Shown piece after piece: positions 34,819-43,023 of a stretch of DNA of 64,000 nt. How positions within the stretch are numbered: the stretch's first letter is position 1; every line of letters begins with the position of its first letter. The translations under genes were made by a program, and so were the position numbers. Under the pieces are notes generated by a model. That model was not told where the DNA came from. It was given only the letters and a program-made list of their open reading frames with translations, and did not search any database. Source of the DNA: Streptomyces sp. CB02980 (GTDB lineage: Bacteria > Actinomycetota > Actinomycetes > Streptomycetales > Streptomycetaceae); assembly GCF_014451325.2 (NCBI RefSeq), contig NZ_JACSCH020000012.1, positions 241,279 to 305,278 on the forward strand. Reading direction: 5' to 3'.

Positions 34819-36879
34819 TTACGGCGCCCAGGGCGCCCGACCCTCCAGGACCAGCCGCCCCGCCTTCCGGTACTCGCGCCGCGCCCCCGCCCGTACGTCC
34901 GCGCCGGTCACCGTCGAGCCGCGGGCCGCGGCCAGGTATCCGGCCGTCACCGCGGCCGACCGGATCGCGCCGCCCGCCAGCTCGAACTCCTTGGCACAGC
35001 GCGCGATCTCCTCGGCCACGTCCGCCGCCTTCGGGGTGCCCGCCAGGCAGGAGTGCCACAGCGACACCCGCTGCTCGGGGTCGGGGAACGGAAAGTCCAC
35101 GACCACGTCGAGCCTGCGCGTGAACGCGTCGTCGATGTTGGCCCGGAGGTTGGTGGTGAGCACCGCGATCCCGTCGAACGCCTCAAGACGCTGCAGCAGA
35201 TACGCGCTCTCCAGGTTGGCGTAGCGGTCGTGCGAGCTCTTCACCTCCGACCGCTTGCCGAACACCGCGTCCGCCTCGTCGAAGAGCAGCACGCAGTCCG
35301 TGCGGTCCACCTCGACGAAGATCCGCTCCAGGTTCTTCTCGGTCTCGCCGACGTACTTGTCGACCACCGAGGAGAGGTCCACCACATAGAGGTCCAGGCC
35401 CAGTTCGCCCGCCACCACCTCGGCGCCGAACGTCTTGCCGGTGCCCGACTCCCCGGCGAACAGCGCCACGACACCGCGCCCGCGTCCGCCACCGGTGCGC
35501 AGCCGCCACTCGCCGAGGACCCGGTCCCTGTGACGGGCCCGCGCGGTCAGTTCGTGGAGCAGACCCAACGGCTCCTCGGGCAGCACGAGATCGGCGAAAC
35601 CGACGGCCGGCCGGATCCGTCGGGCATGGCTGTCGAGCAGCGGTGCGGAGACCAGCCGGGCACTGTGCTGCACGTGCGCCAGGGTCGGCGCGGTGCCCTC
35701 GAAGGCGGCGAGTGCCCGCGCCGCCCGGGCCGCACGGCGGATCTGATCGCTGCTGAGACGGTACGCCGCCGTGGCCTCGGCCAGGTCGAAGTCATTCTCC
35801 AGGGAGCCGAGTTCACGCTGCCACAGGTCGGCGGTAGCGACCGCCTCGCCCGGTGCTTCGAGGGCCAGGAGTTCCGCGTCCGGCGCCCAATCGGGGTCGG
35901 GGGCTTCGGCGCCGGCGAGGACCACCGTCGTACCGGACGAGGCGAGCGCCCGGACCAGCGGCCCGGGCCGCTGCGGCAGCGGCTCGACGACCACGGCGGC
36001 GCCGCGCAGCCGTGCCTCACGCAGCACCGCCCGTGCCACCGCCGTGTCGACGCACTCGGGCCGGTACCGCAGGACGGGCCGTCCGGCTCCGAGCAGTGCC
36101 GCCACGACCGCATCCGTGGCGGCCCCCGGCACACGCTCCCGCAGATGCACGGTGACCGGCCCGGCGGCGGCGACCCGTTCGCCGAGCGGTGTGGTCGCCA
36201 CGTCCGACTCCGCACCGGCGGGGGCCGGCGTCAACAACTCCACGCCGACCCCCATCAGGTGGGCGTCCGTCCGGGTGTCGTCGCCCAACAGGTGCGCCAC
36301 CACCCGCTCGGGTACGCGCAGCGCACGACCCGGCAGCGGCCGGTCCTCGTCCTCGACGTCGAGCAGGCCCCCGAAGCGCAGCGGCGCGCCCGGATGGAAA
36401 CGGTCACGTGCGGCGGGGTCGAAGGGGCCGGTACCCGCGAGGTCGAGGGCGAGCGCCATCGTGGCGCGGCGCCGCCCGACATCGTCGTTGAGGTACCCGT
36501 ACAGCGCCTCGAAACCCCGCTCCACGTCGGGCGCGAGCGCCACGAGCAGGATGTGCGCGTCGAGCGGGGACAGCCCGAAGGCCCGTGCGAGTGCGCCGAG
36601 TCGATCGTCCCCGCCGAGGTCCGGCAGCGGGAAGGCGACGTCGTGTGCCTCTTGAATTTCGTGCGCCTCTTGAGCCTCGCGCGCCTCATGTGCCTCGTGG
36701 CCGAACGGCTCCGCGGAGATCCGGCGTGCGGCCTCCGCGGACAGGTAGAGCCCGCGCAGGGGATCACCGGCCGTGGGGTCACCGGCACTGCGTACGTCGA
36801 CGAGCGCGCCGACCCGTGCGCGCAGGACGGCGAGGTGTGCGAGCAGCGGGGAATCGAGGACGGCCCGGGGGTCGCTCAT
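34819..36879 (-). CDS. AAA+ ATPase of the injection system (Pvc15/Afp15-like)
   Basis: 686 residues. The C-terminal AAA+ module has Walker A GESGTGKT (residues 476-483, Lys482), Walker B LLFDEAD, sensor LTTNLRANIDDAFTRR with arginine fingers, and a lid. The N-terminal 450 residues are the winged, eCIS-specific region (LYLSAEAARRIS, RFGLSPLDAHILLVALAPD-like). This ATPase class is required for particle assembly or effector loading in Pvc/Afp systems. Residues ~60-80 are a repeat of Glu-Ala-His/Gln/Arg triplets, absent from the family core. Its ATG overlaps the preceding stop (ATGA). Confidence 0.9.
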   Translation of the reverse strand: MSDPRAVLDSPLLAHLAVLRARVGALVDVRSAGDPTAGDPLRGLYLSAEAARRISAEPFGHEAHEAREAQEAHEIQEAHDVAFPLPDLGGDDRLGALARAFGLSPLDAHILLVALAPDVERGFEALYGYLNDDVGRRRATMALALDLAGTGPFDPAARDRFHPGAPLRFGGLLDVEDEDRPLPGRALRVPERVVAHLLGDDTRTDAHLMGVGVELLTPAPAGAESDVATTPLGERVAAAGPVTVHLRERVPGAATDAVVAALLGAGRPVLRYRPECVDTAVARAVLREARLRGAAVVVEPLPQRPGPLVRALASSGTTVVLAGAEAPDPDWAPDAELLALEAPGEAVATADLWQRELGSLENDFDLAEATAAYRLSSDQIRRAARAARALAAFEGTAPTLAHVQHSARLVSAPLLDSHARRIRPAVGFADLVLPEEPLGLLHELTARARHRDRVLGEWRLRTGGGRGRGVVALFAGESGTGKTFGAEVVAGELGLDLYVVDLSSVVDKYVGETEKNLERIFVEVDRTDCVLLFDEADAVFGKRSEVKSSHDRYANLESAYLLQRLEAFDGIAVLTTNLRANIDDAFTRRLDVVVDFPFPDPEQRVSLWHSCLAGTPKAADVAEEIARCAKEFELAGGAIRSAAVTAGYLAAARGSTVTGADVRAGARREYRKAGRLVLEGRAPWAP

Positions 36880-37643
36880 GCGCCGGCCCCGTCCTGCGAG
36901 CCGCAGCCGCCGCTTCCGCTCTCCAGGGCTTCCAGGGCCTCCAAGGCCTCGAACGCCGCCAGACTCTCCTCGGCGTGCTCGGCGTGCTCGGCGTCCTTGG
37001 CCTGGTCGGGCGTCTGGGCCTGAGGGGCCACCCGTGCCACCCCCTGGCGCCGTATCATCCGGGGCCTCGATGTGGCAGGCACACCCGCGACGCCACGTAC
37101 GACGATCTCCCCCTCGGTGACCGGCGGCGCCACCTCGTACACCGGCGTCACCGGGAACGGCGTGGTGATCACGACGTCCAGCGAGGGCTTCAGCTCACCG
37201 CCGAGCGCCGACCAGATGTCGGCGAGCGAGCGCGACTCGGTGGGCGGGACCGCGACGGAGATCGGCAGCTGGGTGGTGATCGAGCGCACCGACTCGGGCA
37301 CCGTTTCGTCGGGCAGCACCTCGTGCGGGAGCAGCAGTGCCATCGCCCCCGACAGCAGCCGGTGCTCGTCCTCGGGCCGTGAGGTCCAGGCGGTCACCAG
37401 GTACGAGAGCCGGAACCAGCGCGGCGGTTGGCGCTTGCGGGTGACGATGCCCTGGGCGTCCCATTCGGCGTAGGCGCCGCGCTCGCGCCGGGCCACGTCC
37501 TCCCGGATGTCGTACAGATAGGCGTTCAGGGTCGGGGCGTTGCGGCGGGCCGCCCAGTCACGGGTCGGCGCGTCGAAGGCGACATCGCCCTCGACGGCGG
37601 GCGTCAGCAGCCGGCGCAGTGCCTCGTCGATCTCGTGCAGCAT
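36876..37643 (-). CDS. Sheath/tube terminator protein, Pvc16_N (DUF4255) family
   Basis: 255 residues. The N-terminal 190 residues are the DUF4255/Pvc16_N domain (LHEIDEALRRLLTP, APTLNAYLYDIRED, PRWFRLSYLVTAWTSRPEDEHRLL), which caps the tube end in these particles. A charged tail follows with Glu-Ala-His and Phe/Leu-Glu-Ala repeats (DAEHAEHAEE, AFEALEALEALE) and a Gly/Cys-containing end. The gene overlaps both the regulator upstream by one base and the ATPase downstream by four, so the three form one operon. Confidence 0.88.
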   Translation of the reverse strand: MLHEIDEALRRLLTPAVEGDVAFDAPTRDWAARRNAPTLNAYLYDIREDVARRERGAYAEWDAQGIVTRKRQPPRWFRLSYLVTAWTSRPEDEHRLLSGAMALLLPHEVLPDETVPESVRSITTQLPISVAVPPTESRSLADIWSALGGELKPSLDVVITTPFPVTPVYEVAPPVTEGEIVVRGVAGVPATSRPRMIRRQGVARVAPQAQTPDQAKDAEHAEHAEESLAAFEALEALEALESGSGGCGSQDGAGA

Positions 37644-38443
37644 CAGATGTAGCCTTCGCGGAGCGCGTACGCGACGGCATGCGCCCGGTTGGTGAGCTGC
37701 AGACGCGTCATCAGCGCGTGCAGGATGTTCTTGACGGTGCGCTCGGAATAGGCGAGCTTCTCGCTGATCTGCCGGGTGTCGAGCCCCTCGGCGAGCAGCC
37801 TCAGGACGTCCACCTCGCGCGGCGCCATCCCGAAGAGCGGCGCCGCCCCTCCGGTGGCCGCGCCCGCCGTCGTCGCCCGCTGCAAGCGCCCCACCTGGTT
37901 CAGCAGACGGCTGACGAGGTCCGGCGGGAGCTCGCCGTCGCCGCGCGCCGCGCTGTGCACGGCGCTCAACAGCCGTTGCTCGGTGGCCTGATGACGCCAG
38001 ATGATGGCCCGCACCCCGTACTCGACGACGGCCATCAGGTCAGGCTCGCGCAGCTCGCGCGCGACGAGCACGACACGCTGGTCCCTGCCGCGCAACAGGC
38101 GCCGCAGTTCGGCCGTGGTGGGCTCGTCGATCCGCTCGGCGAGCATCACCGCGACCGCCGGGGAGTCCCGGCAGACGTCGTCCTGGTCAGGGACAACGTC
38201 GACGGTCGGCTGATGCCTCAAATGGCTGATGAGCCCGGCCCGACTGAGTGGATCGGATGCGTGGACGGTCACCGTCACCCGCTTGGTGAGCACTTCCGCT
38301 ACCTGCTCTTTCTCACACGCCTCGACCGTCCGTGCGCGGCCGCATGGTGAGGTCCCCGTGGTCTGCTGATGACTGGTCTGCTGTGGTGCTGTCGTGGCCG
38401 GCGTGCCGGCCACGGTGGTCCCTTCCAGGGTCTCGTGCGCCAC
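37643..38443 (-). CDS. LuxR/NarL-type transcriptional regulator with a degenerate receiver domain
   Basis: 266 residues from GTG 38441-38443; the exact start is uncertain because residues 1-50 are low complexity. Residues ~55-180 have the receiver fold pattern (RVTVTVHASDPLSRAGLISHL, RVVLVARELREPDLMAVVEYG) but the strand that should end in the phosphoacceptor Asp reads VAVMLAERID, with no Asp at the site. The C-terminal LuxR HTH is intact (APREVDVLRLLAEGLDTRQI, YSERTVKNILHALMTRLQL). It heads the operon with the terminator protein and ATPase and is the natural regulator of the injection system, probably not by classical phosphorylation. Confidence 0.85.
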   Translation of the reverse strand: MAHETLEGTTVAGTPATTAPQQTSHQQTTGTSPCGRARTVEACEKEQVAEVLTKRVTVTVHASDPLSRAGLISHLRHQPTVDVVPDQDDVCRDSPAVAVMLAERIDEPTTAELRRLLRGRDQRVVLVARELREPDLMAVVEYGVRAIIWRHQATEQRLLSAVHSAARGDGELPPDLVSRLLNQVGRLQRATTAGAATGGAAPLFGMAPREVDVLRLLAEGLDTRQISEKLAYSERTVKNILHALMTRLQLTNRAHAVAYALREGYI

Positions 38444-38535
38444 TCACGTCCCGCTGCCGCCGTGCTAACGCATCGCTGTCGTCCTTCAGAACCACGTGCT
38501 CGGGCTCTGAACAGCCAATTCTCATGTGGCACAGC
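38444..38535. promoter_or_regulatory. Promoter region of the regulator/terminator/ATPase operon
   Basis: The 92-bp gap upstream of the LuxR gene holds an inverted repeat TTCAGA (38485-38490) and TCTGAA (38506-38511) with a CACGTG core between them. No firm -10/-35 pair is called. Confidence 0.3.
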
Positions 38536-40671
38536 TCACTTGTGGTCGCTGGTGATCCGCTCCATGTCCGTCATCAGCGAATCCAGCCACTCCACGGCCG
38601 CGTAATACCGCCGAGGAGCCCCCGGCGGCTCGGCGGCGAAGTCGGCGAAGTCCCGTGCGCCGACGGCGACCGGTGTGCCGGGCGTGTCGCCGATGGGGTC
38701 CAGACGGGCGGAGACCAGGAGCATGCCCGCGGCCACCCGGTCGCCGATCCGGGTCACCGCCGCGGCCGGCTCCTGGGGCAGGGGCGGGACGACGGTCGGC
38801 TCGGGCGGCACGAGCAGCCGGTCCGCACCCCACAGGGTGTGGTGGCCGGACAGCAGGGCGGCCTGCCAGTCCTGGGTGTCGTTCGGCGTGTCCAGCTGCT
38901 TCGGCTCGCTCCGGTACTGCGCGTACGCCGATTCCGCCATGATCAGAGCGTGCTGCAACGACCGGTGGCCCGGCGAGGTGGCCACGGGGGCGCGCGCCCC
39001 GCCCGTGGCGAGCTGCGAGGTCGTGGCCACCACGGTCTCCGCGGCGCTCCGGAGCATCGTAGCCACCGACCGCCGCAACTCGTCATGGGCGCCCTTGGGC
39101 CAGGCGAGCAGCCCGAACACGGCGCCGACCGCGCTGCCCGCGACCACGTCGAGGAGCCGGAACTCGGCCAGCCGCCAGGTCGCGGGGGCCAGCTGGGCGA
39201 AGACCAGGGCGACGACCATCGTGAACATCGCCTGGGCCCACCCCACTCCCTTCACCGGACCCAGCGTGAAGGCGACCAGCATCAGCGGCGGCAGCGCGGC
39301 GGCGTACACCGTCGTGTCCGTCCCGACCAGAGCGAGCAGGGCGGCCACGACGACCGCCCCCAAGAGGGTCCCGGTGAGCGCCACCCGCACCGTGCTCCTC
39401 GTCTCCCGTGCCGTCGTACGGGTCAGGGTGAGCGTGGCGAGGAGCATCCAGAATCCGTGCGGCAGCGTGTCGAGGCCGGCGATGGTCCGGGCCGCCGCGA
39501 GTGCCAACGCGATGCGCACCGCGTTCTGGAAGAACACCGACCGCTGCCCCGCGTGGCCCGAGAGCCGCCGCCACCACAGCTGCGGTGCCCGCATGCGTGC
39601 GTACCAGAACCGCCTCGGTGCCGCCGCAGGGGCGGCCCTGCCCCGGACGGCGATCTCCGCCGCCATGGACACCGCCAGCGCGGCGTCGGCCACCTCGAGG
39701 ACGGCCGCGTGGCGGCGCAGACCGGCGGGCGTGGCACCCGGCTCGGCACCCTCGGCCAGGGCATGACGGACAGCCTGGAGCCGGGAGCGGGCACCTCCGG
39801 AGCCCTCCCGGCCGCGCAGCAGGGACGCGGTCTCCAGGCACGTGTCGCGCACCGCGTGCAGCACCTCGGGCCACGCCCGCGCCTCCGCGGGGCCATCGGG
39901 CGGCGGCGGAAGCGCCGCCAGCCGCCCGAGCAGCGTGCGGGCGGCCAGACCGGTGTGCGCCAGGGCCCGGGCCCTGACACCGGGACCCGCGGGCCGTTCC
40001 GCCTCCGGCACCCGTGAGGACCGCAGGCCGCCGCTCAACTCCCGGGCGGCCCGCAGCGCCGTGTCGGTGAGCGTGTACGGGGCGGAGGCCAGGTCGTCGG
40101 CGCAGCGCCCCGCGTGGTGGGCGGCCCGGGCGGCCAGCTCGCGGTACGGGACGCCCGGCACGCGATCGGGCAGCAGGAACGCCTCGGCGAGGATCAGCAG
40201 CACCAGGCCGACCGTCGCTCCCACCAGCCGTTCCCCGAGGGTCTCGGGGACGTAGGGCGGAAAGGACGGCAGGATGTACATGAGTTGCAGCCCCGGAGCG
40301 GCGCCGGCCGGCCGCGGTCCTCCCACGGCCATGAAGGCGAGGACGAATCCGACGACCAGCATGCCGAGGACCGCACTCCACGTCCGTACGGACAGGTAGG
40401 TGCCGATCGTGATGAGCACCCAGCAGGCGGGCACCACGGGCAGCAGGGTCGCGGCGCGCTGCCGCCCGGTGCCGGGGATGTGCGACAGACCTGCCATCGC
40501 GACCGCGGCGAAGAGCGCGTAGGTGGCGGCGACGGCCGAGTCGAAGCCGTACAGGAAGAGATAGAAACCGGCGGCAGCGGCGAGCGTGACGCGCACCGAC
40601 CGCCGTACGGCCGCCGCGTAGGCGGGCGGGAGCCGGGCCTTCGACAGCCGCTCCCCGGGAGTGCCACCCAT
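38536..40671 (-). CDS. FUSC-family inner membrane transporter (aromatic acid exporter-like)
   Basis: 711 residues from ATG 40669-40671 (MGGTPGERLSKARLPP). Two blocks of membrane helices are separated by soluble regions: residues ~20-170 (VTLAAAAGFYLFLYGF, LLPVVPACWVLITIGTYL) and ~395-540 (GFWMLLATLTLTRTTARET, LLGAVVVAALLALVG). This is the FUSC/YccS layout, with the typical RTTARETR sequence in the second block. Such proteins are presumed to export aromatic or other small compounds. It follows the ArsR-like regulator on the same strand with a 127-bp gap that shows no clear signal. Confidence 0.85.
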   Translation of the reverse strand: MGGTPGERLSKARLPPAYAAAVRRSVRVTLAAAAGFYLFLYGFDSAVAATYALFAAVAMAGLSHIPGTGRQRAATLLPVVPACWVLITIGTYLSVRTWSAVLGMLVVGFVLAFMAVGGPRPAGAAPGLQLMYILPSFPPYVPETLGERLVGATVGLVLLILAEAFLLPDRVPGVPYRELAARAAHHAGRCADDLASAPYTLTDTALRAARELSGGLRSSRVPEAERPAGPGVRARALAHTGLAARTLLGRLAALPPPPDGPAEARAWPEVLHAVRDTCLETASLLRGREGSGGARSRLQAVRHALAEGAEPGATPAGLRRHAAVLEVADAALAVSMAAEIAVRGRAAPAAAPRRFWYARMRAPQLWWRRLSGHAGQRSVFFQNAVRIALALAAARTIAGLDTLPHGFWMLLATLTLTRTTARETRSTVRVALTGTLLGAVVVAALLALVGTDTTVYAAALPPLMLVAFTLGPVKGVGWAQAMFTMVVALVFAQLAPATWRLAEFRLLDVVAGSAVGAVFGLLAWPKGAHDELRRSVATMLRSAAETVVATTSQLATGGARAPVATSPGHRSLQHALIMAESAYAQYRSEPKQLDTPNDTQDWQAALLSGHHTLWGADRLLVPPEPTVVPPLPQEPAAAVTRIGDRVAAGMLLVSARLDPIGDTPGTPVAVGARDFADFAAEPPGAPRRYYAAVEWLDSLMTDMERITSDHK

Positions 40672-40798
40672 ACCCCCAGGATCCACCGGGACGCACCGTC
40701 CGGCATGCGGCGGCCCTCCGCCCCTGTGCCGATCGGTGCCACGGGCGGCCCGGCGCCCTACGGCCCGGCCCGGGACCCCCGCAGCGTGTCGCCGTCGC

Positions 40799-41800
40799 TC
40801 AGACCCCGGCCAGCAAGGAGGCACCGAGCGGGGTGAGGCTGTGCAGCACCGACGTGCCCGTCCGCACGGTGGTGATCAGACCCGCTCCGCGCAGGACCCC
40901 CGCGTGCTGGCTGGCGGCCGCGAGCGAGAGCGCCGCGCGCTCGGCGAGCGCCGTCGTGGTGGCGGGAGACCGCAGCAGCGCGAGCACCTGCGCCCGATTG
41001 CGCCCGAGCAGCGCCGCCAGCGCATCCGGCCGCTCACCGGACCCGCCCGCGCGGCCCGCGCCGGCCCCGTCGTCGTACAGGGGATAGACGAGGACGGTCG
41101 CCGCCTCCGGGCGGTACATCACCATCGGGCCGGTCGCGAACCACGACGGAACGAGCAGCAGGCCACGCCCGCACAACGGGATGTCGTACGTCGAGGCGGA
41201 CGGCAGGTGCAGCGTCGGCGGCTGCCAGTTCCAGGTGGTGCCCAGCGTGGTGAGGAGGGCGTCGACACCCCCGCGCAGCAGCATCTCCGCCCGTAGCGCC
41301 CGATCGGTCAGGGCGTCGCTGCGGATCCGTGGCCAGAGCGGCTCGATTGCCGTACGGAAGTAGCCGCGCGTGTCGTCGACCAGGGCCGCGGAGGCGGCCG
41401 GTGCGCCCTGGGCCAGGTCGTGGGCCCACCGGCCGGGGCGGCCCAGGCCGCCGTTCCAGCCGGAGACCTCCGGTATCCCGAGATCGATCGCGAGCCGCTC
41501 CGGCGGCGTCGAGGCGGCCGCCTCCAGGGCCTCGGCGAAGTCGTGCGCCGACGGTTGCAGCAGGAAGTCCGGGACGAATCCGTCCTCGGTGAGCAGCTCG
41601 GCGAGGACACCCGCCCCGAGGTTCGTGCCTCCCGGCAGGGAGGCGTGCCACTGCCGGGCCGCGGTCCGTACCCGCGCACCCCGGCGCAGGCCCGGACGCA
41701 GGCCCAGACGGAGACTCAGAACGGTCTCCGACAGCACGTTCGCCGCCGGGGCGAGCGTGATCCGACACAGATCGGCGGCCGTGAAGTGAAGGCGGATCAT
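40799..41800 (-). CDS. ArsR-like winged-helix regulator with N-terminal DUF5937-type domain
   Basis: 333 residues, ATG 41798-41800. The first 240 residues (IRLHFTAADLCRITLAPAAN, LPSASTYDIPLCGRGLLLVP) match the N-terminal region found in a Streptomyces regulator family; the last 90 form an ArsR-type winged helix (LLGRNRAQVLALLRSPATTT, LAAASQHAGVLRGAGLI). A perfect palindrome lies just upstream of its start. It may control itself and the FUSC gene that follows, or the divergent beta-propeller gene. No ligand is predicted. Confidence 0.8.
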   Translation of the reverse strand: MIRLHFTAADLCRITLAPAANVLSETVLSLRLGLRPGLRRGARVRTAARQWHASLPGGTNLGAGVLAELLTEDGFVPDFLLQPSAHDFAEALEAAASTPPERLAIDLGIPEVSGWNGGLGRPGRWAHDLAQGAPAASAALVDDTRGYFRTAIEPLWPRIRSDALTDRALRAEMLLRGGVDALLTTLGTTWNWQPPTLHLPSASTYDIPLCGRGLLLVPSWFATGPMVMYRPEAATVLVYPLYDDGAGAGRAGGSGERPDALAALLGRNRAQVLALLRSPATTTALAERAALSLAAASQHAGVLRGAGLITTVRTGTSVLHSLTPLGASLLAGV

Positions 41801-41805
41801 GCCGA

Positions 41806-41816
41806 CCGATTATCGG
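41806..41816. promoter_or_regulatory. Palindrome CCGAT-T-ATCGG at the ArsR-like promoter
   Basis: CCGATTATCGG is a perfect 11-bp inverted repeat 6 nt upstream of the regulator's start codon, inside a 197-bp divergent region. It is a candidate autoregulatory operator. The region also has CCTTTC-N10-GAAAGG (41878-41899) closer to the plus-strand gene. Confidence 0.45.
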
Positions 41817-41997
41817 CCCCACGGCTCCTTTCCCCCAGAGGGAACGGCGCACCCGTTCACCAGACGTGACGGCGGACCCTTTCGCCCCTACGTGAAAGGC
41901 GATGCGTCGCGGAAGGCGAGGGAGCACGCTCCCCGTGTCCACCTCGCAGAGCCGCCTCGCCGAGCTCCCCCGCCGAACCTCCCCCGGAGGAACATCC

Positions 41998-42972
41998 ATG
42001 CGCCGCGCCCCCACCCGTACCGCCTGCCTCGTCGCCACAGCCCTGCTCACCGCCCTCGTCGGCGCGCCCGGCCCCGCCGTCGCCCGGGACCTGCCCGACA
42101 CCTATGTCGTCTCCCGGGCCCCCGGCGTGCTGCCCGAGGGGATCGCGGTCACCCCGGACGGCACCCTGTACGTGTCGTCGGACGGCACGGGCGCGCTGTA
42201 CCGCGGTCACATCGGCCGCCCGGACCTGCGGCCGTTCCCCGCGCAGGGACTGAAGGACCGCACCAGCACCCTGGGCGTCCACACCGACCGGCGCGGCCGT
42301 GTCCTCTCGGTCGGCGGAGCGACCCTGACCGTCCACGACCGGCACGGACGCCTGCTCGCCACCCGTACGGCCGCCGGCGGACCGCTGGGCGCGCCCGACC
42401 TCAACGATCTGACCGTGACGAAGGACGCGGTGTACGTGACCGACTGGGCCAACCCCGTGGTGTACCGGGCGGACCTGCGGGACGGAACCGTCGGTCCCCT
42501 GGAACCCTGGCTGGACATCCGTGACGCCTTCCCGCAGTTCCCTGCGCAGTACTGGCTGTTGAACGGCATCGTGGCGAACGGGTCGGGCACCACCCTCCTG
42601 GTCGCCTCCAACGGCACCGAGGCGGTCTGGCGCGTCGACACCGCCGACCGGACCGTCACCCGACTCTCCCTCGGCGAAGAGTCCTTCGGACCCGACGGCA
42701 TGGTGCTGCGCGGACGGACCCTCTACGCCGTACTCAACTACGGCGCCCCGCACGGGGTCTACATCGCCCGTCTCGACTCGGAGTTGCGCACGGGCACGGT
42801 GACCCACCGCCTGACGCATGCATCCCCCGGCGGCGAACCCTTCGACCTGCCCACCACCCTCGCCCGGCACGGCTGCCGCCTCTACGTGGTGAACAGCCAG
42901 CTGGACGAGCCGCCGGGCCGGCCCCCGTACACCGTGAGCGCCGTCGACGACCCGACCTGCCGCACCTCCTGA
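41998..42972 (+). CDS. Secreted beta-propeller protein (SMP-30/gluconolactonase-like fold)
   Basis: 324 residues. ATG follows GGAGG at 7 nt; an earlier in-frame start would remove the signal peptide from the N-terminus. A signal peptide runs to GPAVARD (~residue 30). Repeated four-stranded blades are evident (LPEGIAVTPDGTLYVSSDGTG, LNDLTVTKDAVYVTDWANP, LNGIVANGSGTTLLVASNGT, PDGMVLRGRTLYAVLNYG). This is the SMP-30/NHL-type propeller; catalytic residues for lactonase activity cannot be assigned, so its role is open. It stands alone, divergent from the ArsR-like gene. Confidence 0.8.
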   Translation: MRRAPTRTACLVATALLTALVGAPGPAVARDLPDTYVVSRAPGVLPEGIAVTPDGTLYVSSDGTGALYRGHIGRPDLRPFPAQGLKDRTSTLGVHTDRRGRVLSVGGATLTVHDRHGRLLATRTAAGGPLGAPDLNDLTVTKDAVYVTDWANPVVYRADLRDGTVGPLEPWLDIRDAFPQFPAQYWLLNGIVANGSGTTLLVASNGTEAVWRVDTADRTVTRLSLGEESFGPDGMVLRGRTLYAVLNYGAPHGVYIARLDSELRTGTVTHRLTHASPGGEPFDLPTTLARHGCRLYVVNSQLDEPPGRPPYTVSAVDDPTCRTS

Positions 42973-42981
42973 CCCCTGCCG

Positions 42982-43015
42982 GGTGGGCCGCCGTCCCGAG
43001 GGACGACGGCCCACC
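42982..43015. terminator. Bidirectional hairpin terminator
   Basis: GGTGGGCCGCCGTCCC (42982-42997) pairs with GGGACGACGGCCCACC (43000-43015), with one C-A mismatch. It lies between the convergent stops of the beta-propeller gene (42972) and the GH16 gene (43024). Confidence 0.8.
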
Positions 43016-43023
43016 GGGACGGC

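Noticed and set aside
38313..38525. Small minus-strand frame upstream of the LuxR gene with a TTA codon, as a possible bldA-controlled leader peptide
   Set aside because: It has no ribosome site, overlaps the LuxR start in another frame, and becomes Arg/His-rich; evidence is too thin.
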